This document shows, in pieces, positions 17,938 to 26,409 of a DNA stretch of 64,000 nt. A model generated the notes under the pieces. That model did no database searches, was not told the origin of the DNA, and saw only the letters and a program-made list of their open reading frames with translations. Numbering within the stretch: the stretch's first letter is position 1; each line of letters opens with the position of its first letter. Source of the DNA: Azoarcus sp031546845 (GTDB lineage Bacteria > Pseudomonadota > Gammaproteobacteria > Burkholderiales > Rhodocyclaceae); NCBI GenBank assembly GCA_031546845.1, contig JAVBJT010000014.1, positions 1-64,000 of the forward strand, in the 5' to 3' direction. Both the position numbers and the translations under genes were made by a program.

Positions 17938-20900
17938 TTAGTAAATGCTTTTTCGCTTTTGTATGTTCCTGCAATGCAGATATTTTTGCGCCTTCTCAAT
18001 TTCTCTAATTTGTTTAGTGTCGCGCAAACGTTTAGCCTCTTCTAGCATCATATCAAGCTCGTCACAGGGTTCTGTACAGTTCACTTGAGCTCTTCGCTTG
18101 GCTTCCTCTGTTGCCCAGTTTCTACCTTGCTCTGCCATTTCCGTTGGAGCTGGCGTTGGCATTGGCTCGCCCTTGCTTGTGGTATTTCCGGGAATCGTTC
18201 CTGGTGGAAATAGCCCTTCCATCGACCCATTGTCTTTAGATCTATTGGGGTTGGGGGTGTGATTTCTGATCCAATCACCAATAGCTAAGCCTACAGCAAG
18301 CCCTATTACAGGAATGAAAGGGATTGCCTCTCCCGTTGGATCGGTATAGCTCAGCGGATTGTTCTCAACGTAGCCGTAAGTGTTTATGCCTCCTTCGAGC
18401 CCAATCGGGTCCGAGGAGATGTATCTCCCCGTCTGCGAATCGAAATACCGGTTGTAGTTGTAATGCAGCTTGGACTCCGCATCGAAGTACTGCCCTGCGA
18501 AGCGTAGATTCAGCGTAAAAGCTTGCCCGTCGCCGTCAGGGTCTTCATTGGGTGTTGTCTCCCCGAACGGCGTACTGTTCCAGCGCCACACCGTCGTATT
18601 GTGCTCATCGGTGACGCGCCTGGGCGTACCCAAATGATCCGGCTCAATCCGATAGACCTTTGTCTGGTTCGGGTTGGCTGGATCGGGTTTGATCGTGGCC
18701 ACGGGTAGTTCATCGAGCCACACATACTCCGCCACGGGCGTCCAGGTGGTTGGTGTCGCCCGATACTCCCCGAGTAGCTTCCCTTGCTCGTCATGCACAA
18801 AGAGGCGCTTTTCCGCGCCGTTGTCCTTGTAAAGCCGCCGTCCATCCGCGCTGTAACCGTAGCGCATGGTGTTGCCGCCTTGATGGACTTCCTTGAGTCG
18901 TCCCGCGCCATCGTAGCTGTAGGTGAGGCTGCCGTCGTTGGTGAGTCGTCCAGAGGGGTCGTAGGCGTAAGTCCTGGGTTCCGGCCCGGTCTTCGTCTGC
19001 AGCCGGTGGCTGGTGGCGGGGTAGGTGTAGGCGGTGCTTGGCGTTGTGCCGGTCTGGGTCAGGCGGTTGCCGGTGGTGTCATAGGTATAGCCCAGTGTGC
19101 CCCAGTTGCCCGTGGCTTGTTTGAGCCGGTCGGCTAGATCGTAGGTGTAGGTCTGGGTGGTATCCGTGTCCTCGATCTTCGTGATGCGTCCGGCCGCATC
19201 ACGCGTGAGCACGGTGGTGCGTGGGGATTGGCCGGGGGCTTGGATGGCTTGGGCGGTGGGTTCGCCGTTGCGGTTATACAGGCGCACCGTATCGGTGCCA
19301 TCGGCCCAGCGCCACGCATCCAGCGCACCGAAGGGGGCGTGGGTGATGTCGGTGAGAAGCGGGCTGCCGTCTAGTTTGACGGTGGTGAGTTGGTCTTTGT
19401 CCCAGATGTAGGCGAGGGTGTGCCCGGCCGGGGTGGTCAGTGTGACTAAGCGCCCGGCGCTGTCATAGGTGGTGGCGGTGACAAGCGTGTGAGCGCCGAC
19501 GATGGTCGTTCTTTGGGTGATGCGGCCGAAGGCGTCGTAGGTCCAGGCGAGTGTCCCGGCGCCGTCTTGCATGGCGCACAGCCGGCCTTTGCCGTTGGGG
19601 CAATTGTCGTAGGTATAGACCTGGGTGTCGTCGCTACCCTGGATACGGGTCATGCGGCCCAGGGCGTCGTGGGTGTAGGTCTGGCTTTGGTTACGGGCGT
19701 CGGTGCTGCCGGCGAGGTAGCCCGCGGCATCGAAGCTGTAGGTGCTGGCGCCGCTATCGGGACTTTGCAGTTGGGTGAGATTCCCGAGGCCGTCGTAGGT
19801 GTAGGTGGTGACGAGTCCTTTGGGGTCGGTGACGGTCTTGACGCGGTCGGCGGCGTCGTAGGTGGTGAGGGTGGATTGGTTGGCCGGGTCGGTTTCCTTG
19901 TTCACGCGGCCGAACGTGTCGTAGGTGGTGCGGGTGACGCGGGAGAGCGGCGCGGTGGCGGTGGTGAGTTGGCCGGCGCTGTTGTACTGGTAGGTGGTGG
20001 CACCGCCTTCACCGTCGGTGTCGGTGGTGGGACGTCCAAGGGTGTTGAGTTTGCGTTGCTGGCGGGTGGTGAGGGTGCCGGCTGTATCAAAGATTTGTTC
20101 GTCGATGCGGTTGCCGGCGGCATCCAGCGTGTAGGCGATACGGTTGCCTTGGGCATCCTGGATGGCGGTGAGTCGGCTGGCGTCGTCCCAGGTGTAGTCG
20201 AGGAAGCTGCCGTCGGGCCGGGTGAGGCGGGTGAGGCGCCCGGCGATGTCGTAGGTGTAGGTGGTTTGTTCGGCGCCGGTCTGGGTACGGGTGAGGCGGC
20301 CGCGGGTGTCGTATTCGCGGGTGGTGACGAGGCCGTTGGGGTCGGTGCTTTGCAGCAGCCGTCCGGCGGGATCGTAGGCGTTAAGCGTGGTGGTCTGGCT
20401 TAGGGGGTTGGTGACGGTGGCTAGGCGCCCGCGCAGATTTGTAGAGGCGGTGTCGGGGTGCCAGGTGGTGGCGGTGGTGGCGCCGAGCGGGTCGGTGGTG
20501 GTGAGGATGCGGCCGCGTTGGTCGTAGGTCCAGCGCCAGGTGCGGGCGGGGACGGCGGGGTCGAGGATAGCAGCGAGGCCTTGGGTGCCGTTGGCGTCCT
20601 GCGTGGCGTTTTCTGTGCGTTGGCACAGCAGGGGCATGGCGGTGCCGTCGAGCAGGGTGGTGCCGGCGGGGGCGCAACTGACGCCAGCATCGCCGTTGTA
20701 GCGGTAGGCGGTGCGTTTGCCCGGTTCGCTGCGCTCGCGGGGTAGTTGCCAGGTGGGGTGCCAGGCGGTGGCGGTGGTACGGGCGTCAGGGGTGCCTTCG
20801 GCTTCGATGCGGGTGAGGGGGAGCCGGCGGGTGGGTTCGTGGGTGAGTCGGGTGCGGGTGCCGGCGAGGTCGGTCAAGAGCGACGGGGTGCCGTCGGGGG

Positions 20901-22443
20901 CGTAGTCGAGGGCTTTGAGGGCGAAGCCGCACAGGGGGCCTTGGTCGGTGCCGTAGGGGACAAGGCGGACGAGGCCGTTCTTGGCTTGGAAGTTGTAGCG
21001 GCAATAGTCGCCCAGCGGGGTGCTGATTGTGACGCTGCCGATGCCTTGGGCGTTGCGGCCGTCTTGGATGTACCAGCGGTCGACGCCGCCGGCGCGCTCG
21101 GTGCTGCTGGCTGCCCCGGTGAAATTGTAGCCATAGGTGCCGACGAGGATGCCGCGTTCGTCGATCAGGCCGGTGAGGACACGCTGGGTGCTGTTGCCTG
21201 CAGAGGTCTGGTATTGGTAGGCACGGGTGCTGCCGTCGGGGTGGGTGACGCGGTCGATTTCGCCGTAGAGGGGGTCAAGGTCGTAGGTGAGGCGGGTGTT
21301 GTCGGGTAGTTCGATCCAGCGGGGCAGGTCGGTGGGGTAGGGGGCGATGGGCAGGGAGGCCGGTGCCGGCACGGTGGTGCCGGGGGGCAGGTCGTAGTGG
21401 TACTGGATTTGGCGGCCGTCGCGGGCGGTGGCGCGGGTGAGGCGGCCGTTGGTGTCGTGCTCAAAGGCGAGGCGGGGGCCGTCGAGGCGTTCAAGGGCGG
21501 TGAGTTGGCCTTGTGCGTTGTAGTGTTCGAGGGTGTTGCCCAGATTGAGCCGCCAGCCGGTGGGGGTGGCGGTGAGCACGGCGGCGTCGGGTTGGCGGCT
21601 GGTGTAGGCGCCTTGTTCGAGGCGGTAGTGGTGGCGGATGCCGTCGGGGCGCAGGGCAACGAGGGTGCCGGAACCGATCAGCAGGCGTTGTTGGTAGTCG
21701 AAGGCCCATTGGGGGGCGGAGCGGGCGCCGGTGCTTAAGGGTATGGCGCGGGCGCTGTTGTAGGTGCGGGTGACGCGCAGGAGCGGATCGGTGGCGTCCT
21801 GGTAGTCCTGTTCAGGTTGAATTTTTTCGCCGGTGGCGGTGATGGGGTTGCCGAAGATTGGGGTGCAGGTGCGTACGGGCAGTGGGCGCAGGCAGGCGGG
21901 AGCGGCGGGGTCGGTGATGCCGAGGCTGTCTTTTTCGCGGAAGCCGGGCGGGCAGTTGTGGTAGCGGATGAGGTAGGTGTAGCCGGAAGCTTGGGTGCCC
22001 GTGGCGGAGCAATAAATGAGGTTGTAACCTCCAGGGGGGACGAATTTGAACGGGGCGAAATAGGCGTTGGAATGGAGGATTTCAGCCCTCCCCGATACGC
22101 CATCGAAATTATCGACTTTGCCTAGGGCGTCGAGTGCGGGCGGGCAGAGGACCTGCGCGCGGTTTTGCTGCATCAACATGTCTTCGGCGAGGGGGGCCAT
22201 CCAGGCGAGTTCGGCAGCGCGGATCGCGTTGCCGTCGCCAAAGGTGGTGTATTGGTGCATGACGGGGCCGATGGGGAGTTGGTGGAGCGCTTGGGCGACG
22301 ACGTCCCATGCGGTAGGCGCGCGCTCAGTACCTTCATAGGCGACGCCGTTGTAGAAGTATTCGGTGAGGCTTTGGGCGTGAGCGGTTTGCAGCGGCGACA
22401 GGGCGAGCAGCAGTGCGGCGAGCGGCGCGAGCGGGCGGGTCAT
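17938..22443 (-). CDS. Secreted RHS/YD-repeat polymorphic toxin
   Basis: A 1501-residue protein. Residues 1-23 form a Sec signal peptide (TRPLAPLAALLLALSPLQ). More than 25 YD repeats follow from about residue 220. The conserved RHS core ends with RFAGQYFDAESKLHYNYNRY, YISSDPIGLEGG and NPLSYTDPTGEA. After the core comes a variable C-terminal domain of about 130 residues with a hydrophobic stretch and cysteines (NCTEPCDELDMM; LHCRNIQ) that I cannot assign to a toxin family. The signal peptide, instead of PAAR, implies Sec export rather than T6SS delivery. The start at 22443 opens the signal peptide. The adjacent DUF4288 gene is the likely immunity gene. Confidence 0.88.
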   Translation of the reverse strand: MTRPLAPLAALLLALSPLQTAHAQSLTEYFYNGVAYEGTERAPTAWDVVAQALHQLPIGPVMHQYTTFGDGNAIRAAELAWMAPLAEDMLMQQNRAQVLCPPALDALGKVDNFDGVSGRAEILHSNAYFAPFKFVPPGGYNLIYCSATGTQASGYTYLIRYHNCPPGFREKDSLGITDPAAPACLRPLPVRTCTPIFGNPITATGEKIQPEQDYQDATDPLLRVTRTYNSARAIPLSTGARSAPQWAFDYQQRLLIGSGTLVALRPDGIRHHYRLEQGAYTSRQPDAAVLTATPTGWRLNLGNTLEHYNAQGQLTALERLDGPRLAFEHDTNGRLTRATARDGRQIQYHYDLPPGTTVPAPASLPIAPYPTDLPRWIELPDNTRLTYDLDPLYGEIDRVTHPDGSTRAYQYQTSAGNSTQRVLTGLIDERGILVGTYGYNFTGAASSTERAGGVDRWYIQDGRNAQGIGSVTISTPLGDYCRYNFQAKNGLVRLVPYGTDQGPLCGFALKALDYAPDGTPSLLTDLAGTRTRLTHEPTRRLPLTRIEAEGTPDARTTATAWHPTWQLPRERSEPGKRTAYRYNGDAGVSCAPAGTTLLDGTAMPLLCQRTENATQDANGTQGLAAILDPAVPARTWRWTYDQRGRILTTTDPLGATTATTWHPDTASTNLRGRLATVTNPLSQTTTLNAYDPAGRLLQSTDPNGLVTTREYDTRGRLTRTQTGAEQTTYTYDIAGRLTRLTRPDGSFLDYTWDDASRLTAIQDAQGNRIAYTLDAAGNRIDEQIFDTAGTLTTRQQRKLNTLGRPTTDTDGEGGATTYQYNSAGQLTTATAPLSRVTRTTYDTFGRVNKETDPANQSTLTTYDAADRVKTVTDPKGLVTTYTYDGLGNLTQLQSPDSGASTYSFDAAGYLAGSTDARNQSQTYTHDALGRMTRIQGSDDTQVYTYDNCPNGKGRLCAMQDGAGTLAWTYDAFGRITQRTTIVGAHTLVTATTYDSAGRLVTLTTPAGHTLAYIWDKDQLTTVKLDGSPLLTDITHAPFGALDAWRWADGTDTVRLYNRNGEPTAQAIQAPGQSPRTTVLTRDAAGRITKIEDTDTTQTYTYDLADRLKQATGNWGTLGYTYDTTGNRLTQTGTTPSTAYTYPATSHRLQTKTGPEPRTYAYDPSGRLTNDGSLTYSYDGAGRLKEVHQGGNTMRYGYSADGRRLYKDNGAEKRLFVHDEQGKLLGEYRATPTTWTPVAEYVWLDELPVATIKPDPANPNQTKVYRIEPDHLGTPRRVTDEHNTTVWRWNSTPFGETTPNEDPDGDGQAFTLNLRFAGQYFDAESKLHYNYNRYFDSQTGRYISSDPIGLEGGINTYGYVENNPLSYTDPTGEAIPFIPVIGLAVGLAIGDWIRNHTPNPNRSKDNGSMEGLFPPGTIPGNTTSKGEPMPTPAPTEMAEQGRNWATEEAKRRAQVNCTEPCDELDMMLEEAKRLRDTKQIREIEKAQKYLHCRNIQKRKSIY

Positions 22444-22656
22444 GAGGCGATCCTTGTTGTGCGTTTTTGTTGGTGCGACCCCTGTGTGCCGGGGCAATGC
22501 GGTATTTATGCCTAGATACGGAGAAGGGGGTTTGATTTAGGTCAACGGTTGTTCATTTATTTTGGATGTTTTACGTTGCTTGAAGCCAGCGTGGAACCCC
22601 GCCGCTTCTTTTTGACGTTCGTACTGCCGCTTGTTCGGGATAGCCTCCACTCAAAC

Positions 22657-24078
22657 TCACCTTACCGCCACGGTGCCCCCTTTCCACAGCGGATCTTGCC
22701 AGCGGTAGAACAGCGACAGGTTGCCGGGTTTGTCGGCCCATTTCTCGGTCGCGAGGGTGTTCTGGTTCCATTGCTCGAAGCGGGTCTGGGTGCGTCCTTC
22801 GGTGACGGTTTCGCGCGCGGCGAGTAGTTGCTGGTTGCCGGGAACCCAGCCGGCGAATTCGACGTAGCCCAGTTCGGGGGTGTCGCCGGCGGGTGGCTGT
22901 ACGTCGAGTTGCCAGCCGGTTTCGCCTTTTTTGAAAACCCACATTTCGCGCCAGGTGTCGAGCGGTTGCACGGCCAGGGTCATGGCTTGGCCGTCGCGGC
23001 TGACGGTGAGCGACGCGGGCCAGACGACACTGTAGGTGCAGCGGCTGAAGAGTGGTTTGCCGAGGGGCTGTCGGTCGTCGATGACGTATACGCAGGTTTC
23101 GCCCGGGGCACCGGCGCTCAAGGCGATGCCGGGCCTGCCTTTGGCCGGTTTGGCGATGGTCTGCGGCTGAGCGGCCCAGCGCGAGGCGCCGACGCGGACC
23201 GCGGCTTCGTTGTAGGCGGCTAGATCGCCGTCGGCGAGTTCGCTTTTGTTGACGGCGGCGAGTTCGTCGAGCGCGCGCTGGCCGGCTTGGTTGAATGCCG
23301 TGGGTTTATCCCCGGGGTAACGGGCATATTGGTAGGCTAGGCTCGCCCAGACGCCGGCTTTGCGGATTTTCAGGCGGTTTTTCAGCACCTCCGGCAAATC
23401 GCCGCCGCTGGCTTGGTCGAGTACCTGGCCGCGCCAGGTGTCGAGGTCGAGGCGTTCCTGCGGCGTCAGCGTTGGTTTGACGCAGTCGTGCCGGGTCAGC
23501 GCCAGCGCGGCGCGGGCTTTCTGCTCGCCGGTGGCGGGCAGGGCTAGCACGCGGCGGAAGGCTTCGCCGTCGTAACACAGGGTTATTTTGCCGTTGCGCT
23601 CGACGCCGTAGGTGGCAATGCCATAAGCGGCGGCGACTTCGAGGTGCTCGACGGCGGTTTCCGCCGGTTTTCCGTTCAGGCGCGAGGCGCGGCGGGCCAG
23701 GCGGTCGGCCATGCCGCCCAGGGCGTCGAAAATATCGGCGTCGATGGCTTCGGCGGGTGCGGCTTTCAGGTATGCGGCGGCGTGGCCGATGCCCATCGTT
23801 TCCGCGCCCGGCGTGTCCTTGAGAAAGTCGACGATGGCTTTGAGCTTGGGCGCCTCTTCGGGCCGCAGAGCGTAGGCGCGCGCCTGCGTGGCGCGGATGT
23901 AGCCGGCGCGCTCGCGGCGGTGATCGTACACCTGGAGGTAGTCGCCCTTGATGCCGCGTACTTCCAGGTTGTCGCCCTGCCACAGCGTGGCGTGGCGGGC
24001 GGCGGTTTCGTTCGGCGCGGCACGCAGCGGGATCTGGTCTTGCGTGACGATGGCCAGGCTGAGCAGGATTTCGAGCAT
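22657..24078 (-). CDS. SH3-like domain protein of unknown function
   Basis: A 473-residue exported or surface protein. A short hydrophobic N-terminus (MLEILLSLAIV) precedes a bacterial SH3-like segment (LWQGDNLEVRGIKGDYLQVY, residues 28-47), then a helical middle region and a beta-rich C-terminal half (LGYVEFAGWVPGNQQLLAARE) that resembles a WD/propeller-like fold. The start is 2 nt after the stop of the SPFH gene, so the two are coupled and probably act together. No catalytic motif recognised. Confidence 0.65.
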   Translation of the reverse strand: MLEILLSLAIVTQDQIPLRAAPNETAARHATLWQGDNLEVRGIKGDYLQVYDHRRERAGYIRATQARAYALRPEEAPKLKAIVDFLKDTPGAETMGIGHAAAYLKAAPAEAIDADIFDALGGMADRLARRASRLNGKPAETAVEHLEVAAAYGIATYGVERNGKITLCYDGEAFRRVLALPATGEQKARAALALTRHDCVKPTLTPQERLDLDTWRGQVLDQASGGDLPEVLKNRLKIRKAGVWASLAYQYARYPGDKPTAFNQAGQRALDELAAVNKSELADGDLAAYNEAAVRVGASRWAAQPQTIAKPAKGRPGIALSAGAPGETCVYVIDDRQPLGKPLFSRCTYSVVWPASLTVSRDGQAMTLAVQPLDTWREMWVFKKGETGWQLDVQPPAGDTPELGYVEFAGWVPGNQQLLAARETVTEGRTQTRFEQWNQNTLATEKWADKPGNLSLFYRWQDPLWKGGTVAVR

Positions 24079-24080
24079 TT

Positions 24081-25382
24081 TTATTCTTCCCCGTTGTCTT
24101 CGTCGGTTGCGCGGGTGGCGGCCGGGGCGGAGGGCTGCGGCAGGCGGCCGATCAGGTTTTCGCCGATGAAGCCGCCGTTGGCGGAGGGGGGCGCGATGAT
24201 TACGGAGATCTTGTCCGACAGTTTGTCGGCCAGACTCTTCTGGATCAGCAGCGGGTTTTTCGCCAGTAACGCACCGTCGCGCGCCATTTGTTCGCTGCTG
24301 ATCTTGCCGAGCTGGTCTTGCCGGTAGGCTTCGGCGTCGGCCAGTTTCTTGCGTGCATCGGCTTCCGCTTCGGCTTCGATGCGGCGTGACTGGGCTTGGG
24401 CCTCGGCTTGTTTCAGGCGGGTCACTTTTTCCGCTTCGGCTTCCAGCGCGCGTTGCTGTATCTGCTTTTCCTTGAACGGCAGGATGTGTTTCATGGCTTC
24501 GGCCTGCGCTTTGGCGGCGATGATCTGTTCCTCGCCGGCGGCTTCGGCTTCTTTTTCGCGGCGTACTTTTGTGGCTTGGGCTTCCAGTTCGCTTTGCTTG
24601 ACCTGCTTGTCCTTCAGTTCCAGGGTGTAGCGCATTTGCTCGGTTTCCAGCCCCGCCGCCAGCAGTTTTTCCATGCCTGCCTTGTAGTCGGCTGGTAGTT
24701 CGATCTTGCCGATGGTCAGCAGCTTGAGTTTGATGCCATCCGCGCCGAGGCGGGTTTGCAATTCGCCGGAAATCTGCGCCTGAATGTCTTCCCGTTTGGC
24801 GGAGAAAATCTCGCGCACGGTGTAGCGGGACAGGGTTTTGTACAGCACGTCCTGAATCACCGGTTCGACGATCTCGCTGTTGATGTCTTCGGGCAGAGCC
24901 CGCGCCATGCTTTGCAGCTTGTCCGCGTCGAGGGCGTAGCGGACTGTGACGTCGACGCCTAGCGACAAGCCCTCGACCGACTGAAACGATCCGCCTCCGT
25001 TGGCTTGCGCGTTTTCGGACGGGCGATAGATCTGGTCGCGTAGCGAGAAAGTACGCAGTTCGTGCAGGCCGGGAATGACCAGCACCGAACCTTCTTGGAA
25101 CTCGGTGCTGGTGCCGGTCCATTGGTTGACGCGCAAGCCCACTTCGCCGCGTCCCACCGTTTTCAGCGGCGGATGTTGATACAGCGCGTAGCCGCCGATG
25201 GCCATGATGCTGGCGGCGATCAGGCTGCGCTTGTGCTGGCACAACGTGGTCAGCAGCATGCCGAAGCCGTTGGCGCAACGGGCCGCGCCTGTTTCCAGGC
25301 AGGCGCGGAGCTCGTCCTTCGCGGTGCTGCGGGAGGTGGTGTTGTCTTGGGGTGTGGCGGGGTCTTCGTTGTTGTTCATCAT
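24081..25382 (-). CDS. SPFH/band-7 domain membrane protein
   Basis: A 433-residue protein with one N-terminal membrane helix (about residues 49-65), a band-7/SPFH domain (about 75-260; e.g. YALDADKLQSMARALPEDIN), and a long Ala/Glu/Lys-rich coiled coil (about 260-400). This is the layout of flotillin/HflK-like scaffolds. It starts at 25382 after an AGGGAGA site. The downstream SH3-like gene is translationally coupled. It diverges from an OmpR-type two-component system, which may control it. Confidence 0.82.
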   Translation of the reverse strand: MMNNNEDPATPQDNTTSRSTAKDELRACLETGAARCANGFGMLLTTLCQHKRSLIAASIMAIGGYALYQHPPLKTVGRGEVGLRVNQWTGTSTEFQEGSVLVIPGLHELRTFSLRDQIYRPSENAQANGGGSFQSVEGLSLGVDVTVRYALDADKLQSMARALPEDINSEIVEPVIQDVLYKTLSRYTVREIFSAKREDIQAQISGELQTRLGADGIKLKLLTIGKIELPADYKAGMEKLLAAGLETEQMRYTLELKDKQVKQSELEAQATKVRREKEAEAAGEEQIIAAKAQAEAMKHILPFKEKQIQQRALEAEAEKVTRLKQAEAQAQSRRIEAEAEADARKKLADAEAYRQDQLGKISSEQMARDGALLAKNPLLIQKSLADKLSDKISVIIAPPSANGGFIGENLIGRLPQPSAPAATRATDEDNGEE

Positions 25383-25621
25383 GGTGTTTTCTCCCTGAAA
25401 CGAGCGGTTGCGGGTGTGTGCTGCATTCGTGGTGTGGCGCCACTGTGCCGCGGCCGCCGTGGAGAGTTCCATGCCGGCGGCGTACCACTGCGGTAAGGGG
25501 AAACACCGCTCGTACATGGGGGTTCCCATGCATTCGGGGTGTGTGAGCAAACCTTCACGAATGGCAACGGCGCGGCGGAAAAAGGCGATACTTCGATTTC
25601 TTCCGTCAGCGGAAACAGGCT

Positions 25622-26320
25622 ATGTACAAAGTTGCGATCATCGAGGACGACCCGCCGACGAGCGATCAGATCAAGGATTGGGTGCTCGCGGCGTCCCCCG
25701 GCATCGAGGTGGCGCAGTGGTTCAACCGCGACGACGCGGAAAGCGCGATTGCCCGCGAGGACTACGACATGGTGGTGCTCGATATAGAGCTTGGGCGCGA
25801 GCGCAATGCCGGCGTGGCGATCATCAACGCCATCAACAAAAGCGGGCGTGGCACGCCGGTGCTGGTGGTGTCGGCCATGCCGGCGGCGATTTACCGCAGC
25901 ATCATGAAGGCGCTCGATGCGTGGGATTACCTGCAGAAAACCACGTTCGAGGAAGCGGATTTCATCGAAACCTTTCTCGACATGCTGCGTGCGGCCAGAA
26001 GCCGCCGCGCCGCTGCGTCCGAACCGCGCACCGACACTGAACTGTCGCTCGATCCGCTGCGGCAAAGCGCGCCGCTGTGGCGCGGCAAGCGTGTGAATGT
26101 GCCCTTGACCGCACAGCGCATCCTTGCCGCGCTATACGAGCGGCAAGGCGAGGTGGTGTCTTACGACGAGCTGTTTGCCGCGGTGAAGAGCGGCCGCAAC
26201 CGCGAGAACATCCGCAAGCACATCAGCACCATCCGCGAGGCTTTCCGCGAGCTGGACGAGAACTTCGACCGCATCGAAAACGTGCCGATGCGCGGTTTCC
26301 GCTGGACCACCGATGCGTGA
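25622..26320 (+). CDS. OmpR-type response regulator
   Basis: A 232-residue regulator. A receiver domain (acidic pair E8/D9/D10, phosphoacceptor D54 in VVLDIE) is followed by a winged-helix DNA-binding domain (about 140-230) ending in the typical wing VPMRGFRW. It is encoded with the downstream histidine kinase. Divergent from the SPFH operon across a 239-bp intergenic region, which makes that operon a plausible target. Confidence 0.85.
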   Translation: MYKVAIIEDDPPTSDQIKDWVLAASPGIEVAQWFNRDDAESAIAREDYDMVVLDIELGRERNAGVAIINAINKSGRGTPVLVVSAMPAAIYRSIMKALDAWDYLQKTTFEEADFIETFLDMLRAARSRRAAASEPRTDTELSLDPLRQSAPLWRGKRVNVPLTAQRILAALYERQGEVVSYDELFAAVKSGRNRENIRKHISTIREAFRELDENFDRIENVPMRGFRWTTDA

Positions 26321-26409
26321 TGCGCGCCCGTATCGCGGCAGTGCGCCGCGCGTTGCGGCCAACGCCATTCTTGTGCTGAAAGCCGCGCGCTAGCCACGAT
26401 AAGGGCACG

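Noticed and set aside
19489..20403. Gly/Val-rich plus-strand frame opposite the RHS gene
   Set aside because: YD-repeat DNA read on the other strand gives long repetitive frames.
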